Source of the DNA: Streptomyces sp. P3
GTDB taxonomy: Bacteria; Actinomycetota; Actinomycetes; Streptomycetales; Streptomycetaceae
Assembly (NCBI GenBank): GCA_016893485.2
Contig: JAFEKX020000001.1
Span: forward strand, 5,535,501-5,599,500
Reading direction: 5' to 3'
DNA length: 64,000 nt
The position numbers were made by a program, and so were the translations under genes. The notes under the pieces are model-generated. The model did not search any database and was not told the origin of the DNA. It saw only the letters and a list, made by a program, of their open reading frames with translations. Positions 18,682-29,090 of the stretch are shown piece by piece (the stretch's first letter is position 1; each line of letters opens with the position of its first letter).

Positions 18682-21600
18682 GTGAGTAAGTTCGTGCGGC
18701 CCGCCGCCGAGGGTGCCGACCCGTTCGGGACCGCCCGTCTGCGGCGTGGGGTGCTCGACGCCTGGGCGACCAGCCCGGCCCGGTTCCGGGAGGACGCCAA
18801 CGCCGAGGAGGACCTCGTCCTCGGCGGGTACCGGGACCGGCTCGTCGTCGAGCTCGCGCAGAACGCCGCCGACGCCGCCGCCCGCGCGGGCGTGGCCGGC
18901 CGGCTGCGGCTCACCCTCCGCGACGGCGTCCTGTGCGCCGCCAACACCGGTGCCCCCTCGACGCCACCGGCGTCGAGTCCCTCGCCACGCTGCGCGCCTC
19001 CGCGAAGCGTGACGCCGGTGACAGCGCCGTCGGACGGTTCGGCGTCGGCTTCGCCGCCGTCGTCGCCGTCACCGACGAACCCGCCGTCGTCGGCCGTCAC
19101 GGCGGCGTCCGCTGGTCCCTCGCCGAGGCCCGCGCCCTCGCCGACGAGACCGCCCGGCACAGCCCGGGCCTCGGCACCGAGATCCGCCGCCGCGACGGCC
19201 ACATCCCGCTGCTGCGCCTCCCGTTCGCCGCCGAGGGCACCGCCCCCGACTCCTACGACACCGTCGTCATCCTCCCCCTGCGCGACACCGCCGCCGAGGA
19301 CCTCGCCGAGCGCCTCCTCGGCGCCGTGGACGACGCTCTCCTGCTCGCGCTCCCCGGGCTCACGGAGGTCGTGGTCGAGGTCGGGGACCAGGCACCCCGC
19401 ACCCTCACCCGTCGCACCGACCGCACCGACACCGTCGTGGACGACAGCCGGGACGGCAGCACCCGCTGGCGTACCGTCGCCGCGCACGGGGAACTCGCCA
19501 AGGACCTGCTCGTCGACCGGCCCGTCGAGGAACGGCTGAGGCCCTACTGGTCCGTCACCTGGGCCGTACCCGTCGACGAGGACGGGACGCCCGCCCGCCC
19601 CCGCACCAGCCCCGTCGTGCACGCGCCCACGCCCAGCGACGAACCCCTGGGCGTACCGGCCCTGTTGATCGCCTCGCTGCCCCTCGACACCACCCGCCGC
19701 CACGCCGCGCCCGGCCCGCTGACCGACTTCGTGGTGGAGCGCGCGGCGGACGCCTACGTCGAACTCCTCGCCGCCTGGCGGCCGGTGACCGCCGGCATCA
19801 TCGACCTCGTGCCCGGCCCGCTGGGCGGGGGGAGCTGGACGGCACCCTGCGCCAGGCGATCCTGGCGCGCCTGCCGCGCACCTCGTTCCTCCCGCCCGCC
19901 CTCGAACCCGCCGCAGACGACACGGAGTTGCCCGAGGCGCTACGGCCCCGGGACGCCGAGGTCGTCGAGGGCGCGGGCACCGACACCGTGCGCGTCCTCG
20001 CCGAGGTGCTCCCCACCCTCCTGCCCGCCGGCCTCGAACGACGCGTGGAACTCCGGACGCTGGGCGTCGCCCGCGTCCCCCTCACCGACGCCGTCGACCG
20101 GCTGGCCGGCCTGGAGAAGGACCCGGAGTGGTGGCGGCGTCTCTACGACAGCCTCGCGGGCGTCGACCCCGACCGGCTCACCGGCCTGCCCGTGCCGCTG
20201 GCTGGGGGCACCTCCCAGGCTTTCGGCTCCGGGGAGGCAGGACGACGATCGGGCCGCGCCAAGTCCTTCTCCCCACCCCCGACTCCGCCCAGGTGGAGCC
20301 CGAGGTGCTCGCCCGCCTCGGCCTCAAGGTCGCCCACCCGGACGCCGCGCACCCCCTCCTGGAGAAGCTCGGCGCGCTGCCCGCGACCCCCGCGCGGTCC
20401 TCACGACCCCCAGGTACGGGCCGCCGTGGCCGCCTCCCTCGACGAGGAGGGCGGGGCCATGTGGGACGAAGTCGCCCCGGACAGCGACGAGTTGGCGGAC
20501 ACCGTGCTCGCCCTGGTCCGGGACGCGGGCCTCGAACCCGGTGACGAACCCTGGCTCGGCGCCCTCGCGCTGCCCGACGAGGACGGCGAACTCGCCCCGG
20601 CCGGTGAACTGGTGCTGCCCGGCAGCCCGTTCGCGGAGATCATGCGGGAGGGCGAACTCGCCTTCGTCGACGCCGAGTTGGCCGACCGCTGGGGCGAACA
20701 GCCCCTTGCCGCCTGCGGAGTCCTCGCCACCTTCGCCCTCGTCCGCGCCACCGACGTCGTCCTCGACCCGGACGAACTGGAGCCCCGCGACAGCGACTTC
20801 GCGGAACCCGACGACCCGGGCCTGCTGGACTCCGTCGACGTGTGGTCGGAGGACGTCCTCGACCGCTTCCCGGGCACCCCGTACCCCCCGTCGCCACCGA
20901 ACTGGTCGCCGTCCGCGACCTGGACCTCGTCGACGACGACCGCTGGCCCCAGGCCCTCGCCCTCCTCGCGCAGCCCCCGCTCCGCGACGCGATCACCCAG
21001 CAGGTCCGCATCCTGCTGCCCGACGGCACGCACGAGGTCGTACGCCCGTACACGGCCTGGTGGCTGCGCGGCCACCCGGTCCTCGACGGCCGCCGCCCGG
21101 CGGGCCTGCTCGCGGCCGGCGGCGACCCGCTCCTGCGCGGTCTCTACGACGAGGCCGACGCGACCGGCTTCGACGACGAACAGGTACTCCGGGCCCTCGG
21201 CGTCCGCACCTCGGTCGCCGCCCTCCTCGACGAGCCCGGCGGCGCCGCCGAACTCCTCGACCGCCTCGCCGACCCCGACCGAGAGGTCACCGGCGCCCAA
21301 CTGCACGCCCTGTACAGCGCGTTGGCCGACCTTGACCCGGAACAGGTGACCCTCCCGGACGACCTGCGGGCCGTGGTCGACGGCGAGGTGACGGTCGTGG
21401 ACGCGGCGGACGCGGTGGTCGTCGACTCACCCGACCTGCTCCCCTTCACCACCGGCGTCCCCCTCCTCCCCGTCCGCCCGTCCCGCGCCGCCGAGCTGGC
21501 CGACCTCTTCCAGGTCCGCCGCCTCAGCGAGTCGGTCACCGGCGAGGTCACCTCCGAGGGCACCGAACACGACGTACCGGACTCCGTCCGCGTCCTCCTC

Positions 21601-21830
21601 GGCCCGCTCACCCCCGCGACCTACGTCGAACACGACGAACTCGTCGTGGACGGCACCGAGATCGACTGGCGCCGCAGCCGGGACGGCGTCCTGCACGCCT
21701 CCACCCTGGAGGGCGTCGCCGCCGGGCTCGCCTGGGCGGCGGGGCAGTGGCCCCGGCGGTTCGAGGTGGCGGCGCTGCTGGAGGACCCGTCCAGGACGGG
21801 GAGCTGGCCCGGGACCGGTGGTTCGACTGA
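18682..21830 (+). CDS. sacsin/Hsp90-like GHKL ATPase, about 1050 residues (about six frameshifts)
   Basis: From ATG 18682 the N-terminal 200 residues hold a GHKL ATP site: ELAQNAADAAARAGV (N-box with Glu and Asn), LCAANTGAPLDATGVESLA (G1) and VGRFGVGFAAVVAV (G2), as in the sacsin N-terminal ATP-binding region. The remaining ~850 residues have no familiar domain but include repeated motifs such as WWRRLYDSLAGVDPDRLTGL and PYTAWWLRGHPVLDGRRPAG. Breaks are near 18950, 19830, 20245, 20395, 20890 and 21800, all in G/C runs, and the corrected end is RDRWFD at 21828-21830. A 36-base hairpin element is inserted near 20205. Role unknown; chaperone-like activity is inferred from the ATPase family. Confidence 0.75.
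20207..20245 (+). repeat. short hairpin insertion element inside a coding region (copy 1)
   Basis: Within the GHKL ATPase gene the expected LPVPLAxGRTTIGPRQVLLP is interrupted by an added CTGGGGGCACCTCCCAGG, a short loop, and CTCCGGGGAGGCAGG. The arms CCTCCC and GGGAGG can pair. Closely similar DNA (GGGGCACCTCCCAG...CTGGGGAGG) interrupts a second gene at 50894-50931. I recognise this as a short element scattered through Streptomyces genomes. Confidence 0.6.
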
Positions 21831-21955
21831 GCCGGGGCGTGACCTTCACGACTCTCGCGGAAATCTTCTACGAGTCGTACAACCATTCCCTTTCGTCACG
21901 CATCTGATCGTCCGGGCCGACTGGCTCCACGATCACTTCTGTAACTGGGGAATCC

Positions 21956-22734
21956 ATGCGCATGCGTGCCACCCTCGGCGTCGTCACCGGCGCCCTGGCC
22001 CTCTCGGCCCTCGCCGTACCTGCCGCACAGGCCGACGAGGTCCACGGGGACACCACGATCTCGGGGTCGTGGTGAATGGCGGGAAGCCGGTCGTCGTCGC
22101 GGCGACCGCGAAGAAGACCATCACCGTCAGCTTCACCGTGAAGGACGCCTCGGGCGTCGGCTGGGCGCAGGCCGTTCTCTACCACGGTGCGGACATCGAC
22201 TCCTCCGACACCGGTGCGGTCGCCAACAGCAGCAACAACCGCGCCACCTGCACCAAGGTCAACGCCACGACCTCGACCTGCAAGTCGACCTTCGACCTGC
22301 AGTCGGGCGAGAACGCCTTCAACTTCGCGGCCGGCAGCTGGAAGGTCTGGGCGATCGCCACGGGCAAGGACAACGACTACGTCCAGAAGGACAACGCCAA
22401 GACCTTCCAGGTCCAGCGCCTGTCCAAGCTCACAGCCGACGCCACCCCGGAGCCCGTGAAGAAGGGCAAGACCATCACGGTCACCGGCAAGCTGACCCGC
22501 GCGAACTGGGACGCCGGCACGTACTCCGGTTACTCGACCCAGCCGGTGAAGCTCCAGTTCCGCAAGAAGAGCTCCAGCACCTACACCACGGTCAAGACCA
22601 TCAAGACCAGCTCCAACGGCAGCCTGAAGACCACCGTCAAGGCGACGGTCGACGGCTACTTCCGCTACAGCTTCGCGGGCACCTCGACCACCCCGGCGGT
22701 CAACGCCACGGGTGACCTCATCGACGTGAAGTAA
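21956..22734 (+). CDS. secreted protein, paralogue A, with conserved C-terminal beta domain (one frameshift)
   Basis: ATG 21956 begins a classical signal peptide, MRMRATLGVVTGALALSALA ending VPAAQA, with cleavage near residue 26. One G is missing near 22066 (TCGGGGTCGTGG); restoring it joins DTTIS to GVVVNGGKPVVVAATAKK. The N-terminal mature domain has a single Cys pair (ATCTKV, TSTCKS). The C-terminal ~100 residues, ATPEPVKKGKTITVTGKLTR through TGDLIDVK, form an Ig-like beta sandwich and are about 90% identical to the end of the next gene. Likely an exported cell-surface or extracellular protein of unknown role. Confidence 0.75.
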
Positions 22735-22744
22735 GCCGCCCCCG

Positions 22745-22783
22745 GTCCTGGTGGAGAGCGGAATCCCCACCCTTCACCAGGAC
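22745..22783 (+). terminator. hairpin after secreted paralogue A
   Basis: GTCCTGGTG (22745-22753) and CACCAGGAC (22775-22783) form a perfect 9-bp stem just after the stop codon at 22734. No clear T-run follows, as is usual in this GC-rich genus. Confidence 0.5.
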
Positions 22784-22951
22784 TTCGTAATCCCCGTACA
22801 AAATCTGCCTCCGGCGTACAACCCTCACCACCCGTCGCAGATCAGATGACGTGAGCCAACAGGCTCCGCCATCACTTGGGCCCCGGCGCAGACGACGAGC
22901 CGTTCGGAACGACCAGCGCGTCGGGGCCCCCTTTCTCCACTTGGGGAACGC

Positions 22952-23802
22952 ATGCGCATAAGCGCCACCGTGGCCGCCGTCTCCGGCGCCCTGGTCCTCT
23001 CCGCCTTCGCCGTACCGGCCGCGCAGGCCGCCGACGCCCCGTCCGGCAAGGCCGCGTTCGGCGCCGCCACCGCCGACGGCCGCGCGACCGCCGCCACCAC
23101 GCTCGACGTCACCTTCTCCAAGGTGAAGGTCAACAGCGGCAAGGCCGTCGTCGTAGGTGCCACCGCGAAGGTCGCCATCCCGGTCACCTACACCGTGACG
23201 CACGCCGCGAGCCTCGACGTCAGCGCCGACAACTTCGCCAGCGGCCCGCTCATCTACCGCGGCTCCTCGGTCACCACCCCGACCAACGAGCTCATCAGCG
23301 ACGACCCGGGCACCTGCACCGCCGCCTCGACGACCGTCCTGAACTGCAAGGGCACCATCTACATCCGCCCGTCCGACGGCGACGTGGCGAACGCCGACGC
23401 CGGCACCTGGAAGGCGGGCGGCCTCGCCATCACCGCCGACGGCGCCCTCAAGACCCAGGGCGACAGGGCAACGTCCCGGTGACCCGCCTGGCCAAGCTCA
23501 CCGTCAACGCCACCCCGGAGCCCGTCAAGAAGGGCAAGACCATCACGGTCACCGGCAAGCTGACCCGCGCCAACTGGGAGGCCAACACCTACGCCGGCTA
23601 CTCCACCCAGCCGGTCAAGCTCCAGTTCCGCAAGAAGAACTCCACCACGTACACCACGGTCAAGACCATCAAGACCACCACCAACGGCAGCCTGAAGACC
23701 ACCGTCAAGGCGACGGTCGACGGCTACTTCCGCTACGCCTTCGCCGGCACGTCCACCACGTCCCCGGTCAACGCCACGGGCGACTACATAGACGTCAAGT
23801 AG
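22952..23802 (+). CDS. secreted protein, paralogue B (one frameshift)
   Basis: ATG 22952, signal peptide MRISATVAAVSGALVLSAFA then VPAAQA. The mature N-terminal domain differs from paralogue A (TTLDVTFSKVKVNSGKAVVV; YRGSSVTTPTNELISDD; a Cys pair TCTAA and LNCKG). A one-base loss near 23465 (GACAGGGCAACG) breaks the frame; the continuation GNVPVTRLAKLTVNATPEPV leads to a C-terminal domain nearly the same as that of paralogue A, ending GDYIDVK. The two genes arose by tandem duplication with the C-terminal ~300 bases kept alike. Function unknown. A strong hairpin terminator follows. Confidence 0.75.
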
Positions 23803-23817
23803 CACCAGCCAAAAGCA

Positions 23818-23852
23818 GCTGCCCGCGCCCCAGAACCGGGGCCGCGGGCAGC
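23818..23852. terminator. strong hairpin between convergent genes
   Basis: GCTGCCCGCG (23818-23827) pairs with CGCGGGCAGC (23843-23852), and an inner CCCC/GGGG adds to the stem. It is followed by CGCTTTC. It sits between the secreted paralogue B and the convergent P-type ATPase. Confidence 0.75.
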
Positions 23853-23854
23853 CG

Positions 23855-23940
23855 CTTTCAGGGGTGCGGAGAGCTGCTTTCAGGGGCGCGTGCGGCTGCT
23901 TTCAGGGGCGCGGGGAAGTGCGCGACCAGCCCCATCGGCC
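23855..23940 (+). repeat. GGGGCGCGGGGA-type dispersed repeat with three short tandem CTTTCAGGGG steps
   Basis: CTTTCAGGGG(T/C)GCG occurs three times in succession (about 23855, 23877, 23899). The last runs into GGGGCGCGGGGAAGTGCGCG and ACCAGCCCC, a variant of a repeat that also appears at 31336-31450 and 62852-62912. Confidence 0.65.
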
Positions 23941-26351
23941 GGCACCCGAAAAACCCTCACACCACCGCCCGCCGATCAACAAGCCGCCACACCACTTCCA
24001 GCACCACCCCGCCACCACCGAGATCCCCACAGCGATCCACGGCATGGTCACCCCCACCAGCTTCAAGGCGAAGAAGTGCTGAAGCCAGGGCACGATCAGC
24101 ACGACGACAAACGCCGCCCCCATGGACGCCACCAGCGCCACCCGCCACCACGTGTACGGCCGCGCGATGATCGCCAGCACCCACATGGAGATCAGGAACA
24201 GCGTCAAGGTCGCCGCACTCGTCTCCGCGGCCAACGACCCCTTCCCCACGTAGTGGTGACGAGCGATCAGATACGTGACGAAGGTCGCCGCCCCGGCAAT
24301 CACCCCACCTGGAATCGAATACCGCATCACCCGCCGCACAAAATGGGGTTTCGCCCGCTCCTTGTTCGGCGCCAGCGCAAGAAAGAACGCCGGAACCCCG
24401 ATCGTCAACGTGGACAACAGCGTCAAGTGCCGTGGCAGGAACGGGTATTCGACCCGCCAGCACACCACCAGCACGGCCAGCAGCACCGAGTACACGGTCT
24501 TCACCAGGAACAGCGTCGCCACCCGGGTGATGTTCCCGATCACCCGCCGCCCCTCCGCGACCACCGAAGGCAACGTGGCGAAGCTGTTGTTGAGCAGCAC
24601 GATCTGCGCGACCGCCCGCGTGGCCTCGGACCCGGACCCCATCGAGACCCCGATGTCGGCGTCCTTGAGGGCGAGTACGTCGTTCACCCCGTCCCCGGTC
24701 ATCGCGACGGTGTGCCCGCGTGACTGCAACGCGGCCACCATGTCCCGCTTCTGCTGCGGAGTGACCCGCCCGAACACCGTGCCCTCGTCCAGGGACTTGG
24801 CCATCTCCTCCTGATCGGCGGGGAGTTGACGCGCGTCCACGGCCTTCCCGGTGAGCCCCAGCTTCTCGGCCACCGCGCCCACGGACACCGCGTTGTCCCC
24901 GGAGATGACCTTCGCGTGCACGTCCTGGTCCGCGAAGTACGCCAGCGTCTCCGCCGCGTCGGGCCGCAACCGCTGCTCCAGCACCACCAGCGCGGTCGCC
25001 GACGCCTCCCGCGCCACCTCGGGATCGTCCAGCTCCCCGAGACCCGTGCCAGCAGCAGCACTCGTAGCCCCTGCTCGTTCAGCCGCCCGGTCTCCGCGAG
25101 CGCGGGGTCGTCGTCGCCGAGCAACACGTCCGGCGCCCCGAGCAGCCACGTGCTCGACTCCCCGTCGCTCTCGCTGAACGACGCCCCGCTGTACTTCCGC
25201 GCCGACGAGAACGGCAGCGACTCCACGCAGCGCCACTCTCCGCTGTCCGGATAGGCGTTGATGATCGCCTGCAGCGACGCGTTCGGCCGCGGGTCCGACT
25301 CCCCGAGCGCGCCGAGGACTTTGCGTACGTACGTCTCGTCGGCCCCGCCCAGCGGGCGCAGCTCGGTGACGTCCATCCCGCCCTCGGTGAGCGTGCCCGT
25401 CTTGTCGAGGCAGACCGTGTCGACGCGGGCGAGCCCCTCGATGGCCGGCAACTCCTGCACCAGGCACTGTTTCCGGCCAAGCCGGATGACGCCGATCGCG
25501 AAGGCCACCGAGGTGAGCAGGACGAGCCCCTCCGGGACCATCGGGACGATCCCGCCGACGGTCCGCGCGACGGAGTCCTTGAACCCGTGCTGTTTCACGA
25601 CGAGTTGGCTGATGACCAGGCCGATCGCGGTCGGGATCATCATCCACGTCACGTACTTGAGGATCGTGGAGATACCGGTGCGCAGTTCGGAGTGGACGAG
25701 CGTGAACCGGGAGGCCTCCTCGGCGAGTTGGGCCGCGTACGCCTCGCGCCCCACCTTCGTCGCCTCGAACGCCCCGCCGCCGGCGACCACGAAACTCCCC
25801 GACATCACCGGGTCCCCGGCCCGCTTGACGACCGGGTCCGCCTCACCGGTGAGCAGCGACTCGTCGATCTCCAGGCCGTCGGCCTCGACGCACTCCCCGT
25901 CGACGACGACCTTGTCGCCTGGCCCGATCTCGATGAGTTCCCCGAGCACGATCTCGGAGGTGCTCACCTCGACCGCGGCCCCGTCCCGCCGTACCGTCGG
26001 CTTCGCCTCGCCGATCACCGCGAGGGAGTCGAGGGTCTTCTTCGCCCGCCACTCCTGGAAGACACCGATCCCGGTGTTGGCGATGATCACGTACCCGAAC
26101 AGGCTGTCCTGGACCGGTGCGACGAACAGCATGATCAGCCAGAGCACGCCGATGATCGCGTTGAACCGGGTGAAGACGTTCGCGCGGACGATCTCGGCCA
26201 GGGAGCGGCTGCTGCGCACGGGGACGTCGTTGACCTCCCCGCGCGCCACCCGTTCGGCGACCTCGGCGGTGGAGAGCCCGCGCGCCCGCGCCGCCGGAAT
26301 GGGCACGGGGTGCACAGGATCGAGTTCGGCGCCCGCGTCGGTGTGCGTCAT
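23902..26351 (-). CDS. cation-translocating P-type ATPase (one frameshift)
   Basis: About 816 residues from ATG 26351. N-terminal actuator region: SLAVIGEAKPTVRRDG, DESLLTGEADPVVKRAGDPV. Phosphorylation site: VCLDKTGTLTEGG; hinge: VAMTGDGVNDVLALKDADIG. Transmembrane signature: GGIVPMVPEGLVLLTSVAFA, with MVPEGL in place of CPC or PEGL-type heavy-metal motifs, which points to the P-type group related to calcium/magnesium pumps rather than copper or zinc pumps. One break near 25040 lies in the nucleotide-binding domain; the protein resumes ELDDPEVAREASATALVVLE. Six membrane helices follow at the C-terminus. The ion cannot be told from sequence. Confidence 0.88.
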
Positions 26352-26381
26352 GCATTCGACGGTACGTGCGGTTTTACGGCT

Positions 26382-26744
26382 TCACCCGCCGAGTGCCCGG
26401 AAGATCCGACGAGGGGAGGACGGCGGGCGGGGCGGGCTGATGCCCCGGGTGGAGAGGAGCCTCCACTCCGCAGCAGGAGCGGGACCCTGTGCCGCGGCCT
26501 CGGCCGCCATGCGCTTGAGCGCCGCGTCGCGCCCCCGGACGTACCAGATGCCGATCAGCCCGAGTCCGCTTCCGGCCAGGCAGGTCCACAGCCACCACAG
26601 ATGGCCGTGGTCGTCGAACCAGCCGTAGAAGGGGAGCTGTGCCAGGAAGAGGACGAACCAGAGGATCGTGCCGCCGATGATGGTCGGGACGATCGGGCCC
26701 TCCAGGGGCTCCGGTGCCTCGTGTGTCGGTGTCCACTTCGCCAT
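26382..26744 (-). CDS. DUF2530 membrane protein
   Basis: 120 residues from ATG 26744: MAKWTPTHEAPEPLEGPIVP, then two membrane helices IIGGTILWFVLFLAQLPFYG and LWWLWTCLAGSGLGLIGIWY followed by VRGRDAALKRMAAEAAAQG. This matches DUF2530, small two-helix proteins of actinobacteria with unknown role. The last 35 residues are low-complexity, Pro/Arg rich, and could reflect a run-length error near the C-terminus. It lies 30 bases upstream of the P-type ATPase on the same strand, so co-transcription is possible, and diverges from the NCS2 permease gene. Confidence 0.8.
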   Translation of the reverse strand: MAKWTPTHEAPEPLEGPIVPTIIGGTILWFVLFLAQLPFYGWFDDHGHLWWLWTCLAGSGLGLIGIWYVRGRDAALKRMAAEAAAQGPAPAAEWRLLSTRGISPPRPPSSPRRIFRALGG

Positions 26745-26876
26745 AGGCCCAGCTTACGAGGCGGCGCAAGGCCCGTGGATCTCCGCGTGTCTACGCGCGG
26801 AGATAGCGCCTGACGTCTTCATATGTTCATACTGAAACGGTTTCCGTCTGTCCACTTCTGCTCGTAGGAACATCCA

Positions 26877-28270
26877 ATGCCGACCGCGCTCGACCGTTAC
26901 TTCAAGATCTCCGAGCGTGGCAGCTCGCTCCCCCGCGAGATCCGCGGCGGCCTCGCCACCTTCTTCGCGATGGCGATACATCATCGTGCTCAACCCGATC
27001 ATCCTGGGCAGCGCGAAGGACATGTACGGGCACCACCTCGACAACGGCCAGCTGGTCACCGCAACGGCCGTGACGGCCGCGTTCACCACCATCCTGATGG
27101 GCGTCATCGGCAACGTACCGATCGCGCTGGCCGCCGGACTCGGCGTGAACTCCGTGGTCGCCCTCCAGCTCGCGCCCCGCATGTCGTGGCCGGACGCGAT
27201 GGGCATGGTCGTGCTGGCCGGTCTCGTCGTGATGCTGCTGGTCGCCACCGGGCTGCGCGAGCGCGTGATGAACGCGGTGCCGTACGGACTGCGCAAGGCC
27301 ATCTCGATCGGTATCGGCCTGTTCATCATGCTGATCGGGCTCGTGGACTCCGGGTTCATCTCCCGCATCCCGGACGCCGCCCAGACCACCGTCCCGCTCC
27401 AGCTCGGCGGCGACGGTCACCTCAACGGCTGGCCGGTCCTCATCTTCGTCCTCGGCGTGCTGCTCACCCTCGCGCTGATCGTCCGCAAGGTCCCCGGCGC
27501 GATCCTGATCTCCATCGTCACGATGACGGTCCTCGCGGTGATCGTGAACGCAGTCGCGACGATCCTCCTGGGGCCTGACCACCCCGAAGTGGCCCGGGAA
27601 CCCGGTCGCCACCCCGGACTTCGGCCTGATCGGCAAGTTCAGCCTGTTCGGCGGCTTCTCCAAGGTCGGCGTGCTGACCGGCATCCTCTTCGTCTTCACG
27701 GTCCTGCTGTCGTGCTTCTTCGACGCGATGGGCACGATCATGGGCATCAGCGACGAGGCGAAGCTGACCGACGGCGAGGGCAACATGCCCGGCATCAACA
27801 AGGTCCTCTTCGTCGACGGCATCGCCGTCGCGGCGGGCGGCGCCAGCTCCTCGTCCGCGACGACCTGCTTCGTGGAGTCCACGGCGGGCGTCGGCGAGGG
27901 CGCGCGCACCGGCTTCGCGAACGTCGTCACCGGCGCGCTCTTCGCCGTCGCGCTGTTCCTCACGCCGATCGCCACGATGGTCCCGTCCCAGGCGGCCACC
28001 CCCGCGCTGCTCGCGGTGGGCTTCCTGATCCTGTCGGGCTCCGTCAAGGAGATCGACTGGGCCGATTACACGATCGCGATCCCGGCCTTCATCACGATGC
28101 TGATGATGCCGTTCACCTACTCGATCACCAACGGCATCGGCATGGGCTTCATCACGTTCGTGGTGCTGCGGCTGGTGGCGGGCCGGGGCCGGGAGGTCCC
28201 GGTGCCGATGTACGTCGTCGCGGCGGTGTTCGGCTTCTACTACCTGATGCCGGCGCTGGGTCTGACCTGA
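26877..28270 (+). CDS. NCS2-family (AzgA-like) purine permease (two frameshifts)
   Basis: ATG 26877: LDRYFKISERGSSLPREIRG, GLATFFAMAYIIVLNPIILG. The hydrophobic N-terminal region with the AYIIVLNP motif and the later FDAMGTIMGISDEAKLTDGE and SSSSATTCFVESTAGVGEGA motifs are diagnostic of the AzgA branch of NCS2 transporters, which import adenine, guanine or hypoxanthine with protons. About twelve to fourteen helices are present. One extra A near 26974 and one break near 27590 split the frame; both are rejoined by one-base changes. Divergent from the DUF2530 gene. Substrate choice within purines is not certain. Confidence 0.88.
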
Positions 28271-28289
28271 TCCGCGCCTCTACGGGCCG

Positions 28290-28472
28290 TCACGTGACGC
28301 CGTAGAACTTCTCCGTCTCCTCGACGGCGGTCTGGAACCGTTCGTCGAAGTCGTCCCGGATGAGCGTCTGGACCACATAGTCCTGGACGCTCATTCCCCT
28401 TTTCGAGGCATGGTCGCGGAGCCGTTCGAGCAGCTCCCCGTCTATCCGCAGGCTGAGCACGCTGGTCCCCAT
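28290..28472 (-). CDS. small ribbon-helix-helix-like DNA-binding protein
   Basis: 60 residues from ATG 28472: MGTSVLSLRIDGELLERLRD, HASKRGMSVQDYVVQTLIRD, DFDERFQTAVEETEKFYGVT. The beta strand followed by two helices matches the ribbon-helix-helix fold of CopG/Arc-type repressors, with LSLRIDGEL as the DNA-contacting strand. Such proteins are often antitoxins, but no toxin gene lies next to it: upstream is a divergent MarR gene and downstream the convergent NCS2 gene, so it looks like a stand-alone regulator. An in-frame ATG 57 bases upstream is less likely, since the added residues are Pro/Arg-rich. Confidence 0.7.
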   Translation of the reverse strand: MGTSVLSLRIDGELLERLRDHASKRGMSVQDYVVQTLIRDDFDERFQTAVEETEKFYGVT

Positions 28473-28593
28473 GGACACGAGGGTCCGGGGCGGCTCCGGG
28501 CGGCGCGTGACGTTCCGCGTCGGGATCACTCATATGGGTGACGTCAGGGTTCAGTGTCCAGGGTCACGGGCATCTCGGCGTGTCGCCATTGGT

Positions 28594-28623
28594 CTTTAGC
28601 GAGAGTAATGAGTTACGCTAAAG
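28594..28623 (+). promoter_or_regulatory. inverted-repeat operator, probably bound by the MarR protein
   Basis: CTTTAGCG (28594-28601) and CGCTAAAG (28616-28623) form a perfect 8-bp inverted repeat, with a further inner dyad GTAA..TTAC. It ends three bases before the ATG of the marR-type gene, the usual place for an autoregulatory operator in MarR-exporter pairs. Confidence 0.65.
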
Positions 28624-28626
28624 AAC

Positions 28627-29062
28627 ATGCCGGACCTTACCCATGGCGACGACGCTGCCGCCGTGAACTCCCTGCGATCAGCCGTGATGCGGTTGTCCCG
28701 TCGACTCAAGCACCAGCGGGTCGACGAGTCACTGAGCCCCACCGAGATGTCGGTGCTCGGCACCCTGTCCACCTGCGGCAGCGCGACCCTGGCGAGCTCG
28801 CTCGCAAGGAGCATGTGCAGCCGCCCTCGATGACCCGCATCGTGGCGCTGCTCGAGGCGAAGGGTCTGGTCCAGCTGGAGCCGCACCCCGAGGACCGGCG
28901 CCAGAAGGTCGTCACCAAGACCCCCAGGCCGAGGCGATGCTCGAAGAGAGCCGCCGCAAGCGCAACGCGTTCCTGGCCGGCCTGGTCGACGGCCTCGACG
29001 AGGACGAGTGGGCGAAGATCGTCGCCGCCGCCCCCGTGCTGGAGAAACTCGCACACCTGTAA
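28627..29062 (+). CDS. MarR-family transcriptional regulator (two frameshifts)
   Basis: ATG 28627: NSLRSAVMRLSRRLKHQRVD, SLSPTEMSVLGTLSTCGSAT, LASSLA then, after a break near 28805, ELARKEHVQPPSMTRIVALL, EAKGLVQLEPHPEDRRQKVV. The winged-helix domain with DRRQ in the wing is characteristic of MarR. A second break near 28920 leads to the C-terminal dimerisation helices (AEAMLEESRRKRNAFLAGLV; AAAPVLEKLAHL), TAA at 29060-29062. It lies 28 bases upstream of an MFS exporter and has an inverted repeat over its start, so it probably represses both genes until a small ligand binds. Confidence 0.85.
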
Positions 29063-29090
29063 AACACGTTCTCTGTAGGAGGCGACTTTT

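Noticed and set aside
17016..19703. An 895-codon open frame on the minus strand
   Set aside because: It runs antisense through DUF3027, Uma2 and the GHKL ATPase; composition is that of the complement of coding DNA and no motif is seen.
28290..28472. Toxin-antitoxin pair with the ribbon-helix-helix protein as antitoxin
   Set aside because: No toxin gene is adjacent: the neighbours are a purine permease and a MarR regulator in other orientations.
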